Below are positions 55,081-64,000 of a stretch of DNA of 64,000 nt, piece by piece. Each line of letters starts with the position of its first letter. Position 1 is the first letter of the stretch. A model generated the notes under the pieces. It did no database searches. It saw only the letters and a list, made by a program, of their open reading frames with translations, and was not told where the DNA came from. Source of the stretch: Alligator mississippiensis (lineage: Eukaryota > Chordata > Crocodylia > Alligatoridae); the NCBI RefSeq assembly GCF_030867095.1, contig NC_081827.1, positions 47,776,001-47,840,000 of the forward strand, given 5' to 3'. The position numbers and the translations under genes were made by a program.

Positions 55081-58000
55081 GCTTGCCTACCAGATAGCCA
55101 AGAGAAGGATCTACATAAACCCAAGATATCGGGACAAGCTACAGGGTGAAAGGTTCAAACAGTGCTGCCCTGAGGGAAAGGATCTACTGAAGAAAGTCTA
55201 ATATATGACAGGATACTGAGGACTTTTCATTTTTTTCTGGTGCATTTTTTAAGAAAAACCCTCAGTAAATGGAACATGCTGTTAAGTCGAGCTCTATTGT
55301 TCATGTTTGAGCGTTGCAGTTTTATAATGAAGTATTCCAGACAGGAAACAAAAATCTGTTTGCTGATGGTATGGCTTTTGCTGGTGGGGGGCAACGGGAG
55401 ATTGTTTGCTTTACACAGAATTGCAATTCTTGTCACACAGCAATTATTTTACACCTACAAAGCCTTCACTTAATACAGTTTGAAAATAACATTTTAAAAT
55501 TATTCTTGGTCAAAAAAGCAATGAGAAAAAAAAAAAGAAGCATCTGCATAAGGCCTGATCTAAGGCTGCTCTCTTTATTGTTAATGTATAATTACAGTAA
55601 ATACTGTATTTAACCTCAATACAATTTGGGAGGAAGTGAGGTATAAAGCAATTAAAACACATATAGTTATGAGGGGGAGGAAAACCCCATTTTGTTCCTA
55701 TACAGACGTTGCAAAATACAGTTAACATTTTCATAAATATTTTGGACTACTTCATGGCAAAAAAATTCTTTTTTTTTTAATTATTTAAAACTACAGTAGA
55801 AAACTTTTATCTGGGAATGCATTAGTTCATAGGAAATTGAGCTGTTGGTTTTATTACTTGTTTTTCTTGTTAGGAAAGAAGCTTTTAAAGCTACTTGCAG
55901 TGTTAATTGTGCATTTCTTTCCTATCTTGCAGAGAATGACATAAAATCACTGATGTGTTTGTTTTACTTTCCAAAATCTAATGTAAAGGAATAAAACCTA
56001 CTTAGCATGAACTCAATCTTTCTCACTATAAAAACTCTTTATTATTAAAACATGATGATATATGTTTCTGCATAACGGGAGAAAAGTAGAAAGAACATCT
56101 TGGAGAAAATGTGATGTACATACATTGACTAATTACAAAAATTACTGCAGAACTGTATCAAGTATTTGCCTACACTAAGTGTGAGGGAAAATAATACGTG
56201 GACTAGCTCCCAATAAATTAACAGCATGAATAAATTGCTTTTTTTTTCACTCCTTCCAAACACATCACCATAATTGATTGATAACATGTGCCAACACAAT
56301 ATAGTTTGGTTAAAAACAAGATAAATATTGGGGAAAGATTTTATCCTTTTAAGGAAAGATTGTAAAAAATTCTCAGCCCTATTCTCACGAGGGGAGAAGG
56401 AAATATATTCCATTTAGTGGTCACCCCCTGCTGAAGCCTGGAGAAACAACAGTATTAATTCCCCGGTAATATATTCAGTTGATGGTTGATGTTTGGGAAA
56501 CTGAATATCTGCTAGAAAGACCTTTTGACACACCTTCCACTCTTAGATTTTTTTAAATAGCCTCATGAGGATATATCTCCATATCCAGACCATATCATTA
56601 CTGTAATTGTGAGATTCCACTTAGGTCTGGTTTGTGACTAGCCCTGTAGCATATACAAGGGAAACTGCAAGGGGCATAGGGCACAAGAAGCCTTGCCTGC
56701 TTAAACTCTTGTCCATATACTTGACACAGTTCCTGTCCTTGTGCTTGCCTGAGTACAAAAAACAACAGGGAGAAGAGAGGGAAGGAAAGTGGGAGACAAC
56801 AATAGCACTGGACATGAGAGCAGAGCCAGAGAACAGAACAGCTGAAACTATTTAGGTTTTTATGGCACCGTCAGCAGCAGATTTATCTGAGGTGCTTCCA
56901 AATAGTACCTAAGGTAACAGCTGTCATATGTCATTTGTTCTTTCATCCTCATCCTGGATGGAGGAAGAATGTGCAGAGCAGTGTCTTATTTTGATAGGGC
57001 ACTTTTTTGCTTTTATTTTGGGGGGGAGGGGAGGGGGGAGGTTTATATACATGTGGCTATGAATTTAGCTTAGAGAAGGCAAAGTCAAAGAAATATGTAC
57101 TTCTTACACAATCTTGAACCGATCCGAAAGAAATACTGGCTCCCCACAGAAACAAGCTTTATCCCTTTTTGTGGAGAGTTCCATTGTACTAAAATGGAAA
57201 AGAGATTGAACATAATCCTTATAATGGACCTGTTGGTGGTCTTTTAGATATTCCAGGCACCTTGAAGATAAGTTTTGAGACCCCCTTCAAGTCTCTTCAT
57301 ATTAGTTCCCTCCAAGTAATCAATGTCATATCTGCCCCATGTGGTTACAAAGAAAGTTTTTTTATGGCTTTGGCTTTCCTTATCCTGGCAGATCAAAACA
57401 TAGCTATGAAAGAGAGAGAGACAGATCATATTCCATTCTGAGAATTATCTGAAGATCAATTACTAAGTCCCAGGGAGCTACCAATATGCAAGCCCCTTTG
57501 AGGACAATAGGGTTCACGTAAGTCAGTGAGCACAGAATTTAAAGAAAATGGTGTTATACCTGTAGGCATAAATTGACTGTCAGAAACTTTATTAAAGATG
57601 TTGATAAGCAAGTACAGACAGACCCTTGTGTTAGCTTTCAGGGCCAACTGTTAGGAAAAAATATACATTTGTAAACTAAGCACATACAATAAAGAATTAT
57701 TGTGAGACAATAAACACAGAACAGAACTATACCAGTTTTTATTGTCCCTTTTTCCTTTAAAGAGAAGATGGAAACACAGTCCTATCACTGGCTAAGCCAT
57801 TAATCTGCTAGGATTTGTTCTTCAACAAGATCTGCTATCCATTTTGGAGCATAACCATGTGACCTCATTTTAATCTCCATTTCAATGAATACATCACAGT
57901 TTCCTGCTCACAAAGCTTCATGGAACAGAAAAATTACCTAATTAATACAAAGTTTTTGATCCTATAAATATGTCATTGGCAATGTTTTTATAGCATAATA

Positions 58001-59140
58001 ACATAGTTTACTATACACTGTCTGTTACTTGTCAAAAGAGCAGACAATATATAAACACTGAAAGCAAAATTGTATGTGTCATATCAGAGGAAAAAATATG
58101 TTGCTTGTTCAAAAATGGATGAACACTTTATAGAAATATAGAAAGTTCTGCACCAGTACATTTTGTTACTCAAACTTATTTTTACTTTGCTGTACCAGAA
58201 CCAGGATTTATGTTTCCATTAGAATCAAGTAGAAATAGGCTACATCCTTTTCAGAATAGAAGAGTAGCTACCTATTTTTCACTGCCAAAGCTGAATGTTG
58301 CTAATAGGAGTAGTCATGTTGTTATTGCACATTTTAGTGGCACCCAAAGACCCCATGCGATGTGATGCCTAAGCTCCATCTACTCTCTTCTCCCTGTACT
58401 AAGGAAAAGGACTAGTGCTTCCAGCAAGCTGTACACATAAAGAAGTTCCCCTTTCCCAGTTCCATGTTCAGTGTCCTGTTCATTTGTTCCCCTGTGGGCA
58501 AAACAAGTGCTGTTTCCATCTGGGGCCCTGGATTAAGGGGAGGAGGGGGGTGGGAAGAAGGGCTATTTTATGGATGAATGAAAATAAATGGGTTAAGCAT
58601 GTGTTCCCTTCCAGTTGTGATGGATCTTGTGAGGAACGCAGCATTAATTCCAAGATGGGCAATGCCTATCAAGCTGATTCACTAATCATCTTGCCCACTT
58701 TTAATTCAAAATCATAACTTACAGTCAGGTAAGAGGCCCTAGAGGTTGTGCCGGTTTTTACTTGTATGTTCCTATCACTAAATGTAATCATCATCACTTC
58801 AACACAGCACCTGAAATTATTCAGACTATGTTAAACAAACTATATCTACAGTGCAGAAAGCAATGCAGGCTCAGTTCAGATGGGCTGTGGGACATGCAGC
58901 TGTTGGGGACTTATAGCAACAGAGACAGGTCTGAATGCCACTGTGATATTTACTGCTTATGCCACTATGCCTTATGTAAGAGCATGCCAACCGCTTTACA
59001 CTCTGACAACTCTGCCACAACAACAGCTTGAGTATTCTGAGGAAAATGGATCTCTCATGCTCATCTTGGCTATGGATGGCGCATACTGTAAATTCCCCTC
59101 TCCTTACTTGTTTGAAATAAATCTTCCTTTCTTGTTTCCA
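55081..59140. other. AT-rich DNA, no gene seen
   Basis: A 4-kb stretch with many short frames and no recognised exon or repeat. A G-rich tract (GGGGGGGAGGGGAGGGGGGAGG type) lies at 57018-57042. Confidence 0.45.
57018..57042. repeat. G-rich tract
   Basis: Four or more runs of at least three G on the plus strand; a possible G-quadruplex-forming sequence. Confidence 0.7.
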
Positions 59141-59148
59141 TTATGTCA

Positions 59149-59387
59149 ATAGTTGGCAACATTTTTCAATAATGGACCAAAACGCTCCAGCTCAGGAACA
59201 AACCAGGCCAGCACTAAGACCCAGCTGCTACTGATGCTTCTCCCCACCACCTAGCTGCAACGTGGAACAGGTGAAGCTCCCTGCCACCCAGCCACATAGC
59301 TACAGCATGGCATAGACAAAGCCTCCCACTACTGAACACTGCCAAATTCCCAGCAGATCCAATGGCTGTAAGCTGCTGACCACTACC
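59149..59387. mobile_element. Small hAT non-autonomous element, 239 bp
   Basis: Left end ATAGTTGGCAACATTTTTCA; from the right, GGTAGTGGTCAGCAGCTTAC. Flanks TTATGTCA (59141-59148) and TTATGTCC (59388-59395) match at 7 of 8. The GTTGGCAAC-type end is common in hAT elements. No coding potential. Confidence 0.78.
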
Positions 59388-59395
59388 TTATGTCC

Positions 59396-60509
59396 TCTAC
59401 ATACACATGCCTCATTCTGGACGTATTCTTTATTGCTTCTTCCACTTCTTGAACTTCAGTTAAACACCTTCAATGAAGGCAACTTTAATTTAATGAAGTA
59501 CAGCTGTCTCCTGAGTGGATGGTGGTAACGTGGCACTGTTAAACAATAATGAAGAAGCTGTAAATACAGAGTTCTAGTTAGGTGAAATATAATTGTCTTC
59601 CTGATACTTGATTATAACACCTTGGCTAAGACATCTACTATTGCCTCAGTAGTGATACTACTGACTCCAGTGGTATAACTGAGGTTAAAATCAGGGCCAC
59701 CATGTGCATCACGTGGCCACTATGGCCAGGTACAGATTTTTACCAATATAAGTGATCAGAAACCAGTCTATCCCCATAACAGAACAGAAGTTTGGCATGC
59801 ATAGGCTGGTTTAAAAATGGCAGAAACTTGTCTCAGATTTCCCCACCACCGCCAAAGGACAAATGTGTGTTCTCTTCACTACCAATATAAACTATGCTGC
59901 TTACAGAAAACTGTAATTTAGAACTATTCCACCTCAGGCTTTTTGAATGTCTGTACCTAGCCCACATGTTAAGCATCACTTTTGGGGGACTTATTTTAAA
60001 TTAGACATACAAGAAGCCTAATTTTCAGACTGTGGATACTCAACACTTTTGAAAATCTGGTCTCTTTAGGGTATCTCAGGGTGGACACCCAAGAATTTAG
60101 GCACCCCAAATCACCAGATACTTTGGAAAATGAACTGAAATAACATGTCCTGCCTCTTAAGGCAACCAGTTGTTACATTACTTTACATGTATTGATTAGT
60201 CTAGAAGGTACTGCAGGCATACTCTCAGGGTGAGATGAAATAAACTGTACTTACGAGTTAGGCAGGCACTTCCCTCACACATTCACACACTCACTTTAAG
60301 CACCCACTTAGTGTATTTTTAAAAATCAGTGTAGAACCCTATCCCCAAAAGGCCTTCCACCAGACAAACATTTCCCTTTAAATGTAGACAAGTAGAGGTG
60401 CTTTAGTTAAAAAAAAATGCCTGTCTTTCTTTTTGGAAGGTAATGCTTCCATTCATTGATACTACAAAAAGGAAGTCATCCATGAACAGGTGTTGAACAA
60501 GACGGCATT
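59396..60509. other. Unassigned DNA with one dispersed-repeat trace
   Basis: No gene seen. 59985-60130 (GCCTAATTTTCAGA ... GGACACCCAAGAATTTAGGCACCCC) resembles the motif GCACCCAAAAATTGAGGCACC at 63463, so a diverged dispersed repeat is likely. Confidence 0.45.
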
Positions 60510-60665
60510 CATGATTCAGTAGGCAGAATGCTTTCCTCTAAGTCAGAGCTGGAGCCCTGCCTCAACATAATGTTTTGGGCTTCTCATCCACTGAAAGTGC
60601 CATCTTTCAAATGAGATTTACAAATGAGATTCTTTCTGCTGGTAGGTCTATTCTCGACTCCAAAA
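60510..60665 (+). mobile_element. tRNA-derived SINE remnant
   Basis: TCAGTAGGCAGAATGCTTTCC, TCTAAGTCAGAGC and GGAGCCCTGCC have the order of a tRNA A-box, anticodon arm and B-box. Next comes GTGCCATCTTTCAAATGAGA, close to the conserved CATCTTTCGGATGAGA core of vertebrate V-type SINEs, then GCTGGTAGGTC. Family assignment is from recalled consensus. Confidence 0.55.
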
Positions 60666-61490
60666 TCAACCATTCCTTTTTCCTCTCAGGCTCTTGTTTA
60701 TGTCATAAACAATTTCCCAATATTTCTTTGATATTTTCTTGATAACTCACAAGAAAATAAAAATAAGCAACTGCTAGAGCCATAAGCAATTTAAAAATAT
60801 GGTCTATTTTGTATAGGCTCTGTACAAAATCTTTGCATCAGTCTGCCTGAACAGGCTTGCAAAATTAACTGAGTGTTTCCTAGTATGCTGAAATGATGCC
60901 AAAGGAATTATCAAGCCTCTGTCTTAGCTGTCTCAATGTGTAGGTTTTTCCTCCTCCTGTTTCTTCTTACCCTGGGAATTCTCACAAGAAAAGAAAGCCT
61001 AGCCAAAGGGAATGGCACTACAACTGGAAATAGTGGCCTGTCAGCAAATCAAGATCAAAATATGTAGAGGATCATATGCACTGCCAAATACAGAGGCAAA
61101 ATTATCTCTGCCAAAAGAAGGCTGCTGGATCAAAGATGATGACAAAAGTCCAAGGACTGGACTGGATCAAAGCATCCATTTCTGTCTAAAAAATCCTTCA
61201 TAACAAGCACCATTGTGGGGATCAGACACCAAGGCCAACATGGCAACAGTGTTTCTGTCATGGAACAATCAAGTTCCAGCTGCCTAAAACAAAGGGCACA
61301 TCTGTGGTAGAAACTGTCCACAATTAACATCTCTCAGGATAGGCCCTCAGTAGCTGAAGGCCAGATTTGCCCTGGCTTTACACTTTTGACTCCACTCCCG
61401 TGTAATGGAGTGTAGCCTGAATGGTATCATTTTATACCACACTCTGCAGAAGGAAACACACAGAGTAAAAGCACTCAGCTGCACTGTTCA
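60666..61490. other. Unassigned DNA, no feature seen
   Basis: Frames at 61012-61330 overlap antisense without motif. Nothing else recognised. Confidence 0.4.
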
Positions 61491-61645
61491 CAGTAGTATA
61501 ACTAAATGGGGAGGCCAGTGGCTCCAAGTGCTGACTTGAGGGGCAGAGGGACACAAAAACACAGCTGCCAACCAGCTGCACCACCCCCCACTGGCAAGCT
61601 ATTGCTGCCACCCAGGATTCAATACTGCCCTGTTACACCTCTCAT
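61491..61645. mobile_element. Possible short relative of the 1554-2299 element
   Basis: CAGTAGTATAACTAAATGGGG at the left is close to the CAGTAGTGTAACTAGGGG end of the element at 2299. AGAGGTGTAACAGGGC lies at the right on the minus strand. Flanks match poorly (4 of 8). Confidence 0.4.
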
Positions 61646-62129
61646 TATCAAGATATAATACTGTGAAGGATGGCGTATCTCTCTGTACCTTCAGAAGTAG
61701 AGCACCAGGGAAAATCCTGCTGGAAAAGGAATGCCCCCTGAAGTCATCTCTCCAGCATGCCAGGACCCCTCCTGCTCTATCATATGAGGAGAGGTACTGT
61801 ACTGGTCCTTGCATAGGTTGACAGTGCTAAGTATGGTGGGACTATTGTTCCACTTTTTTTTTGTCCCCTTTGGCAAAAGAAGCACAAGGTTTGCAGTTGT
61901 GCCCTGCTGTAGAACTGCTTCAGTGCTGAAAGCTGAAGGGCAGAGTCCTGCACAAGTTGTTTAATTTGGCATCGCTCAGTGAAAATACAGGTCCCAACAC
62001 CTTCAGGATTACAACTGTTCTAGCATACTGTTCCTCCTATTCTATTCAACCCACTCTCCCCCTTTCTTTACTTTGTTTCATTTCACTGTCCTTCATTCTC
62101 TTCTCTGTATTTGTCTTTTACATCTCAGT
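61646..62129. other. Unassigned DNA, no feature seen
   Basis: Nothing recognised; the right edge is pyrimidine-rich. Confidence 0.4.
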
Positions 62130-62323
62130 AGTCACATCTACATGAGACACTGACTGCACAGTTGTTACTGCATAGTAATTTCGTACTTGTATAAACATCA
62201 CCAAACAGCTTTTTTGTGACTCTGACTACGCAGTAGCCTGAGGCTACTGTGCTGTAGCATTGCATCACGCTTCCTGTCATGTCAAGGGCTACTGAGCAGT
62301 CAGCATCTCATGTAGACGCAGCC
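62130..62323. mobile_element. MITE, related ends to 35097-35350
   Basis: 194 bp. Left end AGTCACATCTACATGAGACACTGACTG; from the right GGCTGCGTCTACATGAGATGCTGACTG. About 80% pairing over 27 bp. The interior holds GCAGTAGCC and GGCTACTGTGC motifs, also inverted. The terminal sequence groups it with 35097-35350 and, more loosely, 32699 and 38520. Confidence 0.82.
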
Positions 62324-63820
62324 TGTATTCAGGCTTTTTATTATTCTGCTTGTCTTCCTCCTCCCCTTTTCATTTTGCTTTATTTCTTTTTATTCTCTCT
62401 TCTTCCTCTCTTCCCCTCCCCCATCTTCTTCATGCTTTTACTCTACTTTCCATTTGTGTTTCTTCCTGGCCTTTATAAGGCAGGGGATGTTCTTTTCTCT
62501 ATATCTCCCTCAAACCAAGATTTACCTTACACAGTCCAGGTCAATTTTCATTTCCTGCATACCCCTATTTATAAAAAGGCTAGTTCTAACCAGTTTCTCT
62601 CTTGGCTGGAAAGAGAAATAGACTCACACCATGCAGCCCTAGTCCATTTCCTTTTGCAGAAGGCTCATTGTGCACAGTGCTGGAATGCTATGTCAGCTGC
62701 CGCTGCTGCTGGCAGGGCTGAATCTTAAATTTATGCGAGCACTAGATGACTACATTAGCGGGTTGGCAATCTGACACCTGTGTCCTGCACTACAGGAGAG
62801 CTATAACTTGAAAAACTAGCATTAAACATTGTTTTTAGGTATCTGTTTTTCTGATCATCCTGTACCATGCTGTTGTGTTACAGCTGTGACCATCATGCAG
62901 TAATGGCCTTTAGACCAATTATTCTTGCAGTGGATAATGTTGCTGCTGCTCTGCTTTCCACAGCAAACCATGAGAATAATTCAGAGGACATAGCTATGAT
63001 GCACATCATGGGTATGCATGCTCCTTGTAATTCCATCTTTCAGCTGCTTCTTCCATTGTAGTTTTCCGTGAGAACAAACTTTTTCCTGGGCAGAACTGAA
63101 GAGAAGGGACAATTGATCTGGACAATGGAAAACCTGAATTATCTTCACAGCCTCTCTAAAGATGTTTGATCATACAACTGACCTTTCAGTGGAAGTATCC
63201 ATAGATCTTTTCTAGGTAGTTCTTCAGTCCTGTTAGTTTGAGAAAGGCCAGCTAGTGCACAAATAGCAAACAGCTGTGGACAGCAGAAGATCAGAGACTC
63301 CACAACATCCATTAACTTACATTTTTATCAGTGTCAGATATTGTCTGCCTCCTTTTTTGGTCATTCAAATGGAGACATCCTAAAGGTTTCCACTTTTTAG
63401 TAAGCAGATGCTCAGAGATGTCTGGAAAAAAATGAACCCTTTTCCAGAATCTCTAGTTTTTGCACCCAAAAATTGAGGCACCACAAATTGCTTGTCATTT
63501 AGCTCAACACAGGGTTTTTTTGTATTAAACCTACAGCGACAAAAATAACAAAAGATTAGTGCAGGAGAACAGGCATGCTCTCTTGCCTGTGGGTGAAATC
63601 CTGGTCCCATTGTACATATATTTCTAGATGCCACAATGTGACCCAATATGGTGAAATAATATGATCAAGCATCAGTGGGGAGAAATTGCTGCTACTTGGG
63701 AACAATTTTTGGTTAATAGCATCTGAGACTGACTCTGTAGAAAGCACTCAGACTTTTATGGGCTGTTCTGTAGAGTAACTGTTCTATCATCATTATTTCT
63801 TATTTGCATTGCAGTAATAT
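62324..63820. other. Pyrimidine-rich tract then AT-rich DNA
   Basis: A long C/T-rich tract at 62348-62470; no gene. The 149-aa frame at 62279 is driven by this tract (F/L/P/S-rich) and is not credible as a protein. Confidence 0.45.
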
Positions 63821-63821
63821 C

Positions 63822-63945
63822 CGGGGGTCAGTCAGAATCAGTGCCCTATTGTGCTCAATATTATACACACAGGCAGACAGAGTCCCTGCCCCAAAGAATT
63901 TATGATCTCATTTGAAGCAAGATACAAGGGAATGCAACAATAAGA
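63822..63945 (+). mobile_element. L2-type LINE 3' end
   Basis: TGCCCTATTGTGCTCAATATT, then CAGAGTCCCTGCCCC, then AAGAATTTATGATCTCAT matches the layout of the ancient amniote L2/MIR-type 3' end (TGTGCTAGGC...AGTCCCTGCCC...AGAGCTTACAATCT). Heavily diverged, so old. Confidence 0.6.
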
Positions 63946-64000
63946 GAAACAGAATAATGGAGAATGGCTATATATGTAGTCATTGCCAACTTAGTGTTTC

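Noticed and set aside
58415-58717. 100-aa frame followed near its end by CAG|GTAAGA at about 58728-58734
   Set aside because: Donor-like match is isolated, no acceptor or homology visible; likely chance.
62279-62728. 149-aa frame rich in F/L/P/S
   Set aside because: Produced by a pyrimidine-rich tract; starts inside a MITE.
1-64000. tRNA, rRNA, CRISPR, bacterial operons
   Set aside because: No cloverleaf gene, rRNA signature or regularly spaced direct repeats with unique spacers; the tRNA-like segments look like decayed SINEs.

Overview
This window looks like non-coding nuclear DNA from a sauropsid, most likely a crocodilian. It is AT-rich with no prokaryotic gene layout, and it is filled with CR1-family LINE fragments whose 3' ends carry the archosaur/turtle CR1 tail (TTCCAACCCTATGATTCTA type). 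It also holds hAT transposons with 8-bp target duplications, palindromic MITEs, one Penelope-like retroelement and one L2-type tail. The crocodilian assignment rests on recalled resemblance of the 9855-10535 CR1 3' end to alligator CR1s and is an inference. I found no host protein-coding exon, rRNA, tRNA gene or CRISPR. The window is best read as intergenic or intronic. Nearly all long open frames are either retroelement pieces or stop-free GC-rich tandem repeats.

Layout. 1-6.3 kb: a CR1 split by a GC-rich DNA transposon (1247-2505), a LINE C-terminal fragment (3527-3857) and a CR1 tail (4800-5183). 6.3-8.5 kb: a 2.15-kb hAT element with a perfect 8-bp duplication and a palindromic core. 9.9-10.5 kb: CR1. 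11.2 kb: a long hairpin. 12.6-14.8 kb: an unclassified GC/CpG-rich block with a promoter-like and splice-donor-like arrangement. 15.3-17.5 kb: a minisatellite and one copy of an ~820-bp element whose inverted sister lies at 37.6-38.5 kb. 22.1-27.2 kb: a minus-strand CR1 carrying four or five younger insertions. 27.6-34.7 kb: SINE-like repeats, more CR1, a palindromic MITE, Penelope-type tails and a CR1 head-to-head inversion. 38.5-41.8 kb: a 3.2-kb giant foldback element with ~250-bp terminal inverted repeats, tandem arrays in opposite orientation and a young CR1 inserted in one arm. 42.2-43.4 kb and 51.9-52.9 kb: two further GC-rich foldback hAT elements. 45.7-48.2 kb: a Penelope-like element with a GIY-YIG endonuclease region split by a MITE. 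59-64 kb: small hAT, SINE, MITE and L2 remnants.

No genes work together here as a pathway. The biological story is serial transposition: old CR1/L2/LINE remnants, then hAT and MITE insertions into them, then younger CR1 insertions into the DNA transposons. The most unusual theme is the recurrent GC-rich foldback (palindromic) architecture in several non-autonomous DNA elements, each with GC-rich tandem-repeat cores in an AT-rich background.
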